The notes: generated by a model not told the origin, from the letters alone. A DNA stretch of 64,000 nt from CAWIMX01 sp963837345 (GCA_963837345.1 CAWIMX010000001.1:3162001-3226000), one strand, 5' to 3'. Shown: positions 35,346 to 44,856, counted from the stretch's first letter. Numbers and translations are program-made.

Positions 35346-35729
35346 CACCACGGGCTCTCGGACTTCCTGACCGTCGCACCCATCGTCCGTGCTAGGCTGG
35401 CGCTGCGAGATAGGGAGTTCACGCCGCCGTTCCCACTGCCGCAGCGCGGCGCCTGGGACGCCGCGCTGACGACCGGAGCGTTGCGACTCGTCGACTACGA
35501 CCTCGTCGAAGGCCTGTCCGAGATCTACCAGGATCAGCAGACGCTCGAGTTGGCTGTCGGCAAGGTGCCCTATACGTCGACTGTGTTCTTCGACCCATCC
35601 GGCCGATCAGCGGCGCTTCGCCAGCTGGCGTTCGAGATGAACGGGATCGAATTGACGGAAGGGATCCTGATCCAGCAATACCGTCGGGAACTGCCGGCGA
35701 TTCGCGCCGCAGCGAGCCGGGAGCGCTGA
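35346..35729 (+). pseudogene. C-terminal remnant of an unrecognised protein, no start codon
   Basis: The frame ending at 35729 looks coding from about 35400 (REFTPPFPLPQRGAWDAAL; TTGALRLVDYDLVEGLSEIY; QLAFEMNGIELTEGILIQQY), but the only in-frame start inside it is TTG 35481, which would cut into the conserved-looking part. It resembles the soluble tail of small membrane proteins with a TGAL..LDYD motif. It is most likely the 3' remnant of a gene whose N-terminus is lost. Confidence 0.5.
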
Positions 35730-35767
35730 TCCAGCGATCCGGGCGGCGTCGTCTTGAGACGGTACGA

Positions 35768-36208
35768 ATGTGTCTGATGCTTTATGTCGGCACGGCGGAC
35801 GATCTGCCGATCTCGGCGACACCGGACCTGCGCGTCGAGAAGGTGCAGGAGGCGCGCCAGATCGTGACGCAGTGGTTCTCGCGCCCTGCCGTCCGCTTCG
35901 TTGGTGCTCACACGGGATGCAGTTGCGGGTTCCCCTCGGTCATTGCGGAATCGCCGATCGAGTACTTCGACGGCATGTCGCTACCGTCCGACGACCGGGC
36001 GGCAGACCTCCGAAGCGTGCGCGCGCTCCTCGCATTGATCGGGCAGGTTCTGGCCCGCTCCGAGCGTGTCGAGCTGTACCCGGTGGCCGACGGCGACGAA
36101 TCCAGGCCGCCAAGGGGCGTCATCGAGTGGCGGCTCGAGGCCCTCGAACCGGAACGCGTGTTCTTCAATGAAGGGTTCATGCACGTGGTTCAGCGTGGCG
36201 TCGCCTGA
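35768..36208 (+). CDS. Hypothetical protein with HTGCSCGFP motif
   Basis: A 146-residue soluble protein of no recognised function. It starts MCLMLYVGTADDLPIS and has a Cys pair in GAHTGCSCGFPSV near residue 50, followed by a helical region (ADLRSVRALLALIGQVLARS) and a beta C-terminus (ERVFFNEGFMHVVQ). The N-terminal Cys2 plus CSC could form a metal or redox site. It is not clearly in an operon: 38 nt after the remnant and 26 nt before another remnant. Confidence 0.7.
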   Translation: MCLMLYVGTADDLPISATPDLRVEKVQEARQIVTQWFSRPAVRFVGAHTGCSCGFPSVIAESPIEYFDGMSLPSDDRAADLRSVRALLALIGQVLARSERVELYPVADGDESRPPRGVIEWRLEALEPERVFFNEGFMHVVQRGVA

Positions 36209-36234
36209 CGCGCCGGTTGCAGGACAATGGCCCC

Positions 36235-36432
36235 ATGGACTATCGCCTGAACGACGCCGCCGTGATCCTCGGGCGGACGCCGACGGTCGTGCGCGATCTG
36301 CTCGTCGATCTGCCCGCCCCCCGCGACAATACGCGGAGCCTGTCGGACCCTGGCGCGCGTATCTGCCGGTTCTTCGGCCTCGCCGGGACGGCCAGCCGGG
36401 TGCGGCCGAGGGACCTGCTTCGCGTAGGATGA
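36235..36432 (+). pseudogene. Truncated DinB-like gene
   Basis: The first 27 residues (MDYRLNDAAVILGRTPTVV and RDLLVDLP) match the start of DinB proteins that open with an x-YRL-xx-A-x-xILxRTP pattern. The core with the metal His residues is absent; only 38 further residues follow. It is probably a deletion remnant. It ends 6 nt before the flavodoxin-like gene. Confidence 0.55.
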
Positions 36433-36438
36433 TCGACC

Positions 36439-37146
36439 ATGTACAAGGCCAAGCCCCGCTTTCCCTGCCGCATGCCGTCGGACGAGCCCTTGAACGTGCT
36501 CGCATTGAACGCGTCGCTCAAGCACGAGCCGTTGTCGTCGAATACTGGGGAACTGGCGTCACTCGTGCTCGAAGAGGTCCGCGCGCTCGCCGCGATCGAT
36601 GCCGACTTGATTCGTCTCGCCGACCTGGCGCTGCCGGTCGGACTCGGATTTCAGGAGGGGCCCGACGACGACTGGCCCGACCTCGTGAAGCGGATCAAGG
36701 CCGCCGACGTGCTGCTGTTCTGCACGCCGATCTGGTGGGGCGGTCGATCGAGCCTGATGCAGCGTGTCATCGAACGATTCGACGCCCTCGACGAAGAGTA
36801 CAGCGCGACGGGCCGCAGTGCGATCAAGGGCAAGGTCGCCGGCATCGTCATCACGGGCAGCGAAGACGGCGCGCTGAGCGTGATGGGCGGCATCATGATG
36901 GTCCTCAGCTGGATGGGCTTCACCCTGCCCCCTGAATGCGCGGCCTACTGGGTCGGCGAAGTGGGGCAGCCGCCCGTCCCGGATCGCGACAAACGACTCG
37001 CGAACATGGCCACGATGCACATGGCCAAGGGGCTCGCGCAGAACCTCGTGTACTACGCCCGGCTGCTGAAGGCCCATCCCCAGACGGCTCTTGCCGGAAA
37101 AGCGACGTGTTGCCAGGTGCACGCGCACCTGGATGCGCCGGCGTGA
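36439..37146 (+). CDS. Flavodoxin-fold NAD(P)H-dependent oxidoreductase
   Basis: A 235-residue FMN-reductase/flavodoxin-like protein. The nucleotide-binding start is LNVLALNASLKHEPLSSNTG (about residues 17-36), with a central strand AADVLLFCTPIWWGGRSSLM, the WGG loop typical of FMN binding, then GKVAGIVITGSEDGALSVMG. It probably reduces flavin or quinone substrates with NAD(P)H. It is followed after 24 nt by a small membrane protein gene that may be cotranscribed. Confidence 0.88.
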   Translation: MYKAKPRFPCRMPSDEPLNVLALNASLKHEPLSSNTGELASLVLEEVRALAAIDADLIRLADLALPVGLGFQEGPDDDWPDLVKRIKAADVLLFCTPIWWGGRSSLMQRVIERFDALDEEYSATGRSAIKGKVAGIVITGSEDGALSVMGGIMMVLSWMGFTLPPECAAYWVGEVGQPPVPDRDKRLANMATMHMAKGLAQNLVYYARLLKAHPQTALAGKATCCQVHAHLDAPA

Positions 37147-37170
37147 ACGCGTCGGAGAAGTGAGGACGCC

Positions 37171-37500
37171 ATGGACTGGTACGTGTATCTCGCGCGGTTT
37201 TTCGCAGGGGCGTTCCTGGCGAACGCGGTGCCGCACTTCGTGAGCGGCATGCAGGGACGGCGGTTTCCCAGTCCCTTCGCCTCGCCGCCCGGCCGGGGAG
37301 AATCCTCATCCACGGTGAACGTCGTCTGGGGCAGCGCGAACGCGGTCGCCGGATATCTGCTCCTGTACCAGGTCGGCAGCTTTGCGCCGACGCGGCTGCA
37401 GGAGGTCGGGCTCGTCGGCCTCGGCGGATTCCTCATGGCGCTGATGCTGTCGCGGGCATTCGGCGAGGTCTACGGCGGCACCACCTCCCGCGGGCGCTGA
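37171..37500 (+). CDS. Small membrane protein
   Basis: A 109-residue protein with about three hydrophobic helices (MDWYVYLARFFAGAFLANAV; NVVWGSANAVAGYLLLYQV; EVGLVGLGGFLMALMLS). Its pattern resembles uncharacterised small acidobacterial membrane proteins with a VPHFVSGMQGRRFPSPFA loop; no function is known. It lies downstream of the flavodoxin-like gene and upstream of the MarR operator. Confidence 0.75.
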   Translation: MDWYVYLARFFAGAFLANAVPHFVSGMQGRRFPSPFASPPGRGESSSTVNVVWGSANAVAGYLLLYQVGSFAPTRLQEVGLVGLGGFLMALMLSRAFGEVYGGTTSRGR

Positions 37501-37534
37501 TTCGGCGGCGCGGCGGCGCCGAGATAGACAGGTA

Positions 37535-37546
37535 AACTTGCAAGTT
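37535..37546. promoter_or_regulatory. Perfect palindromic operator for MarR
   Basis: AACTTGCAAGTT is a perfect 12-bp inverted repeat 30 nt upstream of the MarR start codon. MarR proteins bind such short palindromes in their own promoters, usually repressing themselves and a linked exporter, which here is the adjacent MFS gene. Confidence 0.7.
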
Positions 37547-37576
37547 GGCCTGTTCTATGCCTATCATGGCCGTGGC

Positions 37577-38005
37577 ATGCCTCGAACACCTCCCGAGATC
37601 GCCGTCATCGAATTCAGTCAGGCCATCGGCCTCCTGGTGCGCCGCGTCCGCGCGGCGTCGGCCTCTCACGAGCTGTCCTGGACCGAGACCGCCGTCCTGT
37701 CGCGCCTTGCGCGGGAGGGCCCGGCGACCACCGCCGAGCTGGCGCGCGCGGAAGGCATGAAGCCGCAGTCGATGGGCACCACCGTCGCGGCGCTCGAGGA
37801 GCAGGGCTTGGTCGAGCGCGCGCCGCATCCGACCGACGGGCGCCAGGTGAACATCGCGCTCACCGCGAAGGGCACGGCCGTGCGCAAGGGCGTCGGCGAC
37901 GCCAGGCGCAGCTGGCTGGCTCAGGCCATCGCCGAGCTCGACGAGCGGGATCGCGACACGCTGTTCGCGGCGGGCCGCATCATCCGGCGCCTGGTCGAGC
38001 CGTGA
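37577..38005 (+). CDS. MarR-family transcriptional regulator
   Basis: About 142 residues from MPRTPPEIAVIEF. Winged-helix MarR pattern: SWTETAVLSRLAREGPATTAELARAE, then PQSMGTTVAALEEQGLVER and the wing DGRQVNIALTAKGTAV. Such proteins respond to small aromatic or toxic ligands. A perfect palindrome lies 30 nt upstream. Its stop overlaps an in-frame GTG of the MFS gene (GTGA), so both are one operon and the exporter is the likely target. Confidence 0.93.
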   Translation: MPRTPPEIAVIEFSQAIGLLVRRVRAASASHELSWTETAVLSRLAREGPATTAELARAEGMKPQSMGTTVAALEEQGLVERAPHPTDGRQVNIALTAKGTAVRKGVGDARRSWLAQAIAELDERDRDTLFAAGRIIRRLVEP

Positions 38006-38016
38006 CGCTCGGGTCG

Positions 38017-39307
38017 ATGTCGCACGCCTGGAGAGCGCTGCGACATCGCAATTTCATGCTCTTCTTCGCCGGCCAGACGATCTCGGTCGTCGGCACCTGG
38101 ATGACGCGTCTGGCGACGACCTGGCTGGTCTACCGGCTCACGCAGTCGGCGCTGTTGCTCGGGATTGTCAGCTTCGCGGGCCAGATCGTCTCGTTCGCGG
38201 TGGGGCCGTTCGCCGGCGTCTGGGTCGAGCGCCTCAATCGCCGCAGGCTCCTGGTGTGGACGCAGGCCGCCGCCGCCGTCCAGTCGCTGGCGCTGGCCGG
38301 TCTCACCCTGGCGCACGTCATCACGCTCTGGGAGATCATCGTCCTCACCGCGCTCCAGGGGCTGATCAACGCGTTCGACATGCCCGCGCGCCAGTCGTTT
38401 CTCGTGCAGATGGTGGAGGACCGGAACGACCTCAGCAATGCCATTGCGATCAACTCGTCGATGGCCAACGGGGCGCGGCTGGTCGGGCCGGCCATCGCCG
38501 GGCTGGTGATCGCGGCGGTCGGCGAGGGTTGGTGCTTCCTGATCGACGGCGTCAGCTACTTCGCGGTCATCGCTTCGTTGCTGTGGATGCGCCTCCCGCC
38601 GCTCGTGGTCGCCCGGTCCACGCGCAGCATGGTCGAGCAGATGCGCGAGGGCTGGCGCTACGTCAGCACGCTTTCATCCCATCCGCACGATCCTGCTGCT
38701 GTTCGCGCTCGTCAGCCTCATGGGCTACCCCTACGCCGTACTCCTGCCGATCTTCGCCGGCCCGGTGCTGCACGGCGGCGCGACGACGCTGGGGTGGCTG
38801 ACGGCGGCTTCGGGCGTCGGCGCACTGGCATCGGGCTTGTCGCTCGCGGCCCGCAAGTCGGTCGTCGGACTGACACGCATGGTGCAGGTGGCGGCGGCCA
38901 TGCTGGGCGGCGGCCTGATGCTGTTCGGCTTGTCCCGCACCTTGTGGCTCTCGCTCGTCCTGATGGTGTTCGTCGGCTTCGGCCTGATGCAGGCGGCGGC
39001 CGTGAGCAACACGATCATCCAGTCGCTCGTGTCGGAGGACAAACGCGCCCGCGTGATGAGCTACTACATGATGGCCTTCTTCGGCGCCGCGCCCTTCGGC
39101 AGCCTGCTGGCCGGCATGCTCGCCAGTCGCATCGGAGCGCCGCACACGGTCATCCTCACGGGTGCGCTCTGCGTGGCGGGCTCCGTCTGGTTCACGCTGG
39201 AACTGCCGAAGCTGAGGGCCGTCATGCGGCCCATCTACCACGATATGGGTCTGCTGCCGGTCGGCGACGTCGCCCTGGTGCGCAACGGGCGCGATCCCAC
39301 GATCTGA
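38017..39307 (+). pseudogene. MFS transporter (MFS_3), one-base frameshift
   Basis: The N-terminal part (MSHAWRALRHRNFMLFFAGQ; TWMTRLATTWLVYRLTQSAL) and C-terminal part (RTILLLFALVSLMGYPYAVL; DKRARVMSYYMMAFFGAAP) are the two halves of one MFS_3 exporter of about 429 residues. The frame changes near 38671: dropping one C after CAGCACG gives WRYVSTFHPIRTILLLFALV, which reads naturally through the join. It is probably a drug or siderophore exporter controlled by the upstream MarR. GTG at 38002, overlapping the MarR stop, is an alternative start. If the shift is real, the protein loses its second half. Confidence 0.85.
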
Positions 39308-39389
39308 CCGAAGAGGGTCGGCCCTGGCCGCGCCGCGGCTCGGCGAGGACGTGCTACAACGGTGGCGTAGCGAGGGAGGCACGACGAGG

Positions 39390-41666
39390 ATGGCGCCCGA
39401 GCGTCCGGAACTTCCGCTGCGCGTCGGCCAACGGTTGGCGCACTACCGGATCGGCGAGCGGCTGGGCGCGGGCGGCATGGGCGACGTTTATCGCGGGCGC
39501 GACGAGCAGCTTGATCGCGACGTCGCCGTCAAAGTGCTCCTGGCCGACCAGGCCGGAAACGATCGCGCGAGCGCGCGTCTGCTGCGGGAGGCGCGCGCCG
39601 CGGCGTCGCTCAATCATCCCCACATCTGCATCGTCCACGAGGTCGGGGAAGCCGACGGCCGGCCCTACATCGCGATGGAGCTGGTGGAGGGACAGCTGCT
39701 GAGCGCTCGCCTCGCGACCGGCCCTGTGCCGCCGGCCCTGGTCGTGCGCTTCGGCGTGCAGCTCGCCGCGGCGCTCGAGCACGCGCACGAGCGGGGCGTG
39801 ATCCATCGCGACCTGAAGTGCGCCAACGTGATGATCACGCCGGACGATCGCGTCAAGGTGCTCGACTTCGGGCTGGCGAAACGAGCCGGTCCGGCGCCGG
39901 CCGATGCGGCCACGCGTTCGGCGGCCACGCTGACGCAACCTGGAACGATTGCCGGGACGCTGGTCTATATGGCGCCCGAGCAACTGCGCGGCCGGTCGTC
40001 CGACGCCCGGAGCGACCTGTGGGCGCTCGGCGTCGTGCTGTTCGAGATGGCGGCCGGCGCCCGGCCGTTCCGCGGCGACTCGGCGTTCGAGGTGAGCGCC
40101 GCCATCTTCCACGAACGGCCGGCGCCGCTTCCCGCCGCCGTGTCCCCGGCGCTCGCGTCGGTGATCGAGCGCTGCCTGGAGAAGGATCCGGCGCGCCGCT
40201 ACCAGCAGGCTCGCGAGGTTCGGGCCGCTCTCGAGGCAATCCAGAGCGGCACGCCTGGCGCCGTGCCGGCTTCGCGGCCGCGCGTCGAGCAGAGACGCCT
40301 GGCCGTGCTGCCGCTGCTCGATCTCGCCGGCGTGCCTGGACAGGAGTACTTCGTCGACGGAACGCATGAGGCGCTGCTCACCGACCTGGCCGGCATCGGC
40401 GCCCTTCGCGTCATCGCGCGGTCGTCGGTCATGCGGTACAAGGGCCGGGACGCGGCCCTGGCGCAGGTTGCGGCGGACCTGAAGGTCGACCTCGTACTCA
40501 CGGGTTCGATCTGGCGGCAGGGCAGCCGCGTGCGCATCACGGCGCAGCTCATCGACGTGGCGACCGAAGAGCACGTATGGGCGGGACGCTACGAGCGAAC
40601 GTTCGAGGATGTGCTGTCGCTGCAGAACGAGATCGTGACCGCCATCGCCCACGCGATCGAGCTGCAATTGACGCCGCAGGAAGAGGCGCGCCTCGTGCGG
40701 CGGCGCCCGGTGAACGCCGACGCGTACGAGGCCTACCTGCAGGGCCGGTTCCATTGGTACAAGGTCGCTCCGCAGCACTATGACCGGGCGCTCAAGTACT
40801 TCGAGCTCGCCCTGGAGAAGGACTCGGGTTATGCGCTGGCCCACGTCGGCATCGCCACCACGTGGGCGATGCGGGGCGATACGGGACTGTTCCCGGTCCC
40901 CGAGGTCGTTCCGAAGGTGAGGGCCGCGCTGTCGAAGGCGCTCGCGTTGGACGATGGGCTGGCGGAGGTGCACGAGGCGCTGGCGAACACCAGGTTCCTG
41001 CACGACTGGGACTGGTCCGGCGCGGAGCGGGAGTTCCAGCGCGCGGTTGCGCTCAATCCCAGCTATGCGGATGCGCACTTCTTTTACGCCGACTTTCTGA
41101 TGTCGATGAAGCGTCCCGAGGAAGCCGCGGCCGAGATGGCCCGTGCGCTCGACCTGGATCCCTTGAGCGCGTTCTTTCAGTGTTTCCACGGATGGCATCT
41201 CGTCTATCGACGGGAGTACGAGGCTGCCGTCGGGCGGCTGCACGAGACGCTGATGGCCGAGCCGGCGCTCTCCTCGGCCCGCCTCGGCCTGTGGGGCGCG
41301 TTCTACGGAGCGGGCCGGCACGCGGACGCGCTCCGCGAGGCCCGCCGCTTCTTTACGGCGATTGGCGACGCCGATGTGGCCGACGTGCTCGCGCCCGGCG
41401 CGACGGCGGCCGACTACGCCGCCAGAATGGGCCACGCCGCGTCCCGCCTCGCCGCGCGGGCCGCGTCCACCTACGTGCCGGCCGTGCGCGTGGCCCGGCT
41501 CTACGCGCATGCCTCGGAGGTCGATCACGCACTCGAATGGCTGGAGCGCGCGTACGAAGGGCACGAGTCCACGCTCATTCATCTGAGTGTCGGCTGGGAC
41601 TGGGAAGGTCTGCGCCACGACCGCCGGTTTCAGGATCTGCTGCAGCGGATGCACCTGCCGCAGTAG
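39390..41666 (+). CDS. Serine/threonine protein kinase with TolB/FlgO-like and TPR tail
   Basis: About 758 residues. Residues about 15-280 form an intact Hanks-type kinase: glycine loop GERLGAGGMGDVYRGRD, VAVKVLL lysine, HRDLKCANVM catalytic loop, DFGLAK and APEQLRG. The next block (RLAVLPLLDLAGVPGQEYFV; LKVDLVLTGSIWRQGSRVRI) resembles the FlgO/TolB-N-like domain often found after acidobacterial kinases. The rest contains TPR-like helices (YFELALEKDSGYALAHVGIA; EFQRAVALNPSYADAHFFYA). No transmembrane segment is obvious, so it is probably cytoplasmic. It converges on a glycosyltransferase gene 3 nt away. Confidence 0.92.
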   Translation: MAPERPELPLRVGQRLAHYRIGERLGAGGMGDVYRGRDEQLDRDVAVKVLLADQAGNDRASARLLREARAAASLNHPHICIVHEVGEADGRPYIAMELVEGQLLSARLATGPVPPALVVRFGVQLAAALEHAHERGVIHRDLKCANVMITPDDRVKVLDFGLAKRAGPAPADAATRSAATLTQPGTIAGTLVYMAPEQLRGRSSDARSDLWALGVVLFEMAAGARPFRGDSAFEVSAAIFHERPAPLPAAVSPALASVIERCLEKDPARRYQQAREVRAALEAIQSGTPGAVPASRPRVEQRRLAVLPLLDLAGVPGQEYFVDGTHEALLTDLAGIGALRVIARSSVMRYKGRDAALAQVAADLKVDLVLTGSIWRQGSRVRITAQLIDVATEEHVWAGRYERTFEDVLSLQNEIVTAIAHAIELQLTPQEEARLVRRRPVNADAYEAYLQGRFHWYKVAPQHYDRALKYFELALEKDSGYALAHVGIATTWAMRGDTGLFPVPEVVPKVRAALSKALALDDGLAEVHEALANTRFLHDWDWSGAEREFQRAVALNPSYADAHFFYADFLMSMKRPEEAAAEMARALDLDPLSAFFQCFHGWHLVYRREYEAAVGRLHETLMAEPALSSARLGLWGAFYGAGRHADALREARRFFTAIGDADVADVLAPGATAADYAARMGHAASRLAARAASTYVPAVRVARLYAHASEVDHALEWLERAYEGHESTLIHLSVGWDWEGLRHDRRFQDLLQRMHLPQ

Positions 41667-41669
41667 GGC

Positions 41670-42920
41670 TCAGGCGGTCTGTCGGCGTTCGATCGCCTCG
41701 CAGGCGCGATCGAGGCTGTCGCGCTCGCGCATCCACTCGCGAATCTCGCGGCACTTCGACAGGACTCCCGCATCCGTCAGCAGGCCTTCGAGCGCCCGGG
41801 CCACGCGATCCGCGGTGAATCTTGCCGGCGTCAGCCACGCGCACACGCCCAGGCGCTCACCGCGCATCGCATTGTCGGGCTGGTCGTACGCCATCGGCAT
41901 CAGCAGCTGCGGTGCGCCCGCGGCGAATCCCTGCGCGCACGTCCCGATTCCCCCGTGATGGACGACGGCGGCCGCACGGGGGAAGAGCCGGTTGAACGGC
42001 GCATAGGCGACATGCTGCACGTCGGCGGGAAGGTCCGGCGGAATCTGGTCGGCGAACGGCGTGACGAACAGCGCGCGCGTACCGAGCCGCGCGGCGGCGG
42101 CGGCCGCGGCGCGAAAGAACGCGCCGGCCTGCCGGTTCGCCGACCCGGGCGTGAACACGACCGGCGGGCTGCCGGCGGCGAGAAACGCTTCGATCGCGGG
42201 GTCGAGCGCGCGGCCGCCCGCGCCCTCGTCCACCACGAAACCGGCCAGCCGCACGCGAGGCGGCCAGTCGGGCTGCGGAGGGGCGAACCACTCGGGAAAC
42301 AGGCCGAGCACGCCCTGCGGCGAGTGCATCCAGCGGTCGAACACGCGGGAGACCGGCGCGAGGCCGAGCTCGGCCCGCCAGGCGTTCAGACCGGGCGCAA
42401 TCAGCGGATCGATGACGAAGCGATCGACCACGTGCCAGAAGCCCGCCTGGAGCCAGGTCGGCCAGCGGGCCAGCGAGGGGCCGACCGGCACGACCGGCGG
42501 ATCGCTCGCCGACCGGAAGATGCTCGGCGACAGGTGCACGGTGAGGGCCGGTGCGCGATGGGTCTCCTCGAAGACGCGCGTCGGAAAGGCGAGGCTGTGC
42601 CCGACGAGGATGGTGCGGCCCGGCTCGTACAGCTGTTCGAGCGCCGCGTACGAGCGCCGGAGATTCGTGACGATCGTGTTCATGATCAGCGAGAGCCCGC
42701 GGCGCGGATGCCACAACTCCGGATCGGCGATCGCCTGCTCGAATTCCGCTTCGTCCCCCACGGCGACGAAGCTCAGGCCCTCGCGTTCGGCGGCCGCGCG
42801 GAACGGCGCGCCCGAAATCAGCATCACGTCGTGGCCGCGCGTCTTGAGCGCGCGCCCGATCCAGATGAACGGGTTCACGTCGCCGGCCGATCCGACCGGC
42901 GTCAGCAGGATGCGGCTCAC
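41670..42920 (-). CDS. UGT-type glycosyltransferase
   Basis: About 416 residues of a GT-B UGT/MGT-like glycosyltransferase. The N-terminal Rossmann half starts SRILLTPVGSAGDVNPFIWI. The C-terminal half has the nucleotide-sugar-binding block VVHHGGIGTCAQGFAAGAPQ followed by LLMPMAYDQPDNA. Members glycosylate lipids or secondary metabolites such as rhamnolipids and macrolides; the acceptor is unknown here. The GTG start at 42920 overlaps the stop of the TerB-like gene, implying coupling. Confidence 0.9.
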   Translation of the reverse strand: MSRILLTPVGSAGDVNPFIWIGRALKTRGHDVMLISGAPFRAAAEREGLSFVAVGDEAEFEQAIADPELWHPRRGLSLIMNTIVTNLRRSYAALEQLYEPGRTILVGHSLAFPTRVFEETHRAPALTVHLSPSIFRSASDPPVVPVGPSLARWPTWLQAGFWHVVDRFVIDPLIAPGLNAWRAELGLAPVSRVFDRWMHSPQGVLGLFPEWFAPPQPDWPPRVRLAGFVVDEGAGGRALDPAIEAFLAAGSPPVVFTPGSANRQAGAFFRAAAAAAARLGTRALFVTPFADQIPPDLPADVQHVAYAPFNRLFPRAAAVVHHGGIGTCAQGFAAGAPQLLMPMAYDQPDNAMRGERLGVCAWLTPARFTADRVARALEGLLTDAGVLSKCREIREWMRERDSLDRACEAIERRQTA

Positions 42921-43456
42921 GAAGAAGACGATCGGTTCTGCATCACCGTTCGCTGGTCGCGGTATTTCAGGCGAATGGCGATGAACTCGTCGTGGGCGAG
43001 GCCCAGTTCGCTGGCGATCTGCCGGATCTGGCCGTCCTCCTCGGCGGAGATGCCGGCTTCCGATGCCGCGACCGCGAAGAGGCAATCGACGAGCTCGCGG
43101 CGCTGCGCCTCGGTGGAAATCTCGCGGAACTCACGCGTGACCAGGAAGTCTTCGGTGCCGCCGAAGAGGCGGCTCTGATTCTTGGCGATTTCGACCGCGA
43201 GCGCCGCCTGCGCCTCGGGCAGCCGCGCGACGCGGCCCACGATCCGCACCATGGCCGACGTCTCGGCCGGGCTGATCGTGAGGTCGGACCGGGCGACGCG
43301 GCTCAACACGTAGGCGAACGCCGCCACGTAGCGCGCCTGCTCGGGATCGAGGCGCTCCAGTTCGGCGGCGATCCGGCGGACCGTGTCGGTGTCGGCGTCG
43401 GACGCCCCGGCGGACGGGGAATTCTTGAGCCAGTCGAGCAGTCCCATGGCCTTCAT
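42917..43456 (-). CDS. TerB-like protein
   Basis: About 179 residues starting MKAMGLLDWLKNSPSAG. The core is a TerB-like all-helical domain (YVAAFAYVLSRVARSDLTIS; AETSAMVRIVGRVARL; SEAGISAEEDGQIRQIASEL), with acidic residues positioned to bind metal as in tellurite-resistance TerB proteins. It is cytoplasmic, role unknown. It is cotranscribed with the glycosyltransferase and diverges from nfeD with an 82-nt gap. ATG 43447 is an alternative start. Confidence 0.8.
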   Translation of the reverse strand: MKAMGLLDWLKNSPSAGASDADTDTVRRIAAELERLDPEQARYVAAFAYVLSRVARSDLTISPAETSAMVRIVGRVARLPEAQAALAVEIAKNQSRLFGGTEDFLVTREFREISTEAQRRELVDCLFAVAASEAGISAEEDGQIRQIASELGLAHDEFIAIRLKYRDQRTVMQNRSSSS

Positions 43457-43538
43457 GGTTACGGAAAGCGGAGGCTCGATGCAAGGCGCCGATCGGTCGG
43501 CCATCCTCAGGGGCTATGATGGAAGGGACTCGCCGACA

Positions 43539-44849
43539 ATGTGGACACGCCACGCCCTTCGCCGGCTCATCGCGTGCGGCCTGATGGCCGCCGGCGTGCC
43601 GCTGGCTGCCGAGGATGCCTCCACGCCCGTCGTGTACTCGGCGGACGTCGACGGCATCATCCATCCCGTCTCGGCCGAGTACATGATCCAGACCATCAAC
43701 CGCGCCAACCAGGACGACGCCGCGCTCGTCGTGTTCACGCTCCGGACGCCCGGGGGCCTGGTGGATTCGACCCGCGACATCATCGCCCACATGCTCGATT
43801 CGAAGGCGCCCGTTGCCGTGTTCGTCGGCCCGGCGGGCGGCCGGGCGGCCTCGGCCGGCTTCCTCATCACGATGGCCGCCGACGTGGCCGCCATGGCGCC
43901 GGGCACGCACATCGGAGCCGCGCACCCGGTCGCCGGCAACGGCCAGGCGATGGACGAGACGGAATCGAAGAAAGCCGCCGAAGACGTCGCCGCCTACGTG
44001 CGCACGCTCACGAGCCATCGCCATCGCAACGTCACGCTGGCCGAGCAGGCCGTGAACGAGAGCAAGGCGTTCACCGAACAGGAGGCGCTCGACGCGAACC
44101 CGCCGTTGATCGATCTGCTGGCCACGGACGTGCCCGACCTGCTCGGCAAGCTGGACGGGCGATCGATCACACGCTTCGACGGTTCCACGCTGGTGCTGCA
44201 TACCGCCGGCGCCCGTGTCGTGCCCATCGAGATGAGCTTGCGCCAGCGCGTGCTGAGCGCCATCGCCCATCCCGAAGTGGCGTACATCCTGCTGACGCTC
44301 GGGACGCTCGGCCTGACGATCGAGCTCTGGAGCCCGGGCGCGATTCTGCCGGGCGTGGCCGGCGCGCTGTGCCTCCTGCTCGCGTTTTTTGCGCTGCAGG
44401 TGCTGCCGTTCAACATGGCCGGACTGCTGCTGATGCTGCTCGGGCTGGTGCTGTTCGCCCTCGAGATCAAGATTACGAGCTACGGACTGCTCACGATCGG
44501 CGGGCTGGTGAGCCTCACCATCGGATCGATGATGCTGATGGACGCCTCCGTCCCCGAGCTTCGGCTGAGCCTCGGCTTCGTGCTGCCGGTCGTGCTCGCG
44601 TTCGCCGGCATCGCCGCGTTCCTGGTGCGGCTGGCGATCCAGTCGCAGCGGCGGCGATCGGTGACCGGCGAGGAAGGCATGGTCGGCGAAGTCGGGAAGG
44701 CCCTGACGGCAATTGGGCCGTCGGAGGAGGGTCAGGTGTTGACTCACGGGGAGATCTGGCGGGCGACGGCGCCCGATCCGATCGAACCCGGCGCGCGCGT
44801 CGCGGTCGTGGGCGTGCGCGGGCTGACGCTGACCGTACGGAAGGAGTAG
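43539..44849 (+). CDS. nfeD: NfeD-family membrane-bound serine protease
   Basis: A 436-residue NfeD1b protein. The signal sequence is MWTRHALRRLIACGLMAAG. The ClpP-class Ser-Lys protease domain has ser in GGRAASAGFLITMAAD and Lys in NESKAFTEQEAL. Several membrane helices follow (about residues 235-380), and the C-terminus is an OB-fold NfeD barrel (GEVGKALTAIGPSEEGQVLT). It probably cuts membrane-protein substrates, including the partner stomatin/slipin encoded 7 nt downstream, as in other NfeD-SPFH pairs. Confidence 0.93.
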   Translation: MWTRHALRRLIACGLMAAGVPLAAEDASTPVVYSADVDGIIHPVSAEYMIQTINRANQDDAALVVFTLRTPGGLVDSTRDIIAHMLDSKAPVAVFVGPAGGRAASAGFLITMAADVAAMAPGTHIGAAHPVAGNGQAMDETESKKAAEDVAAYVRTLTSHRHRNVTLAEQAVNESKAFTEQEALDANPPLIDLLATDVPDLLGKLDGRSITRFDGSTLVLHTAGARVVPIEMSLRQRVLSAIAHPEVAYILLTLGTLGLTIELWSPGAILPGVAGALCLLLAFFALQVLPFNMAGLLLMLLGLVLFALEIKITSYGLLTIGGLVSLTIGSMMLMDASVPELRLSLGFVLPVVLAFAGIAAFLVRLAIQSQRRRSVTGEEGMVGEVGKALTAIGPSEEGQVLTHGEIWRATAPDPIEPGARVAVVGVRGLTLTVRKE

Positions 44850-44856
44850 GCGCCCC

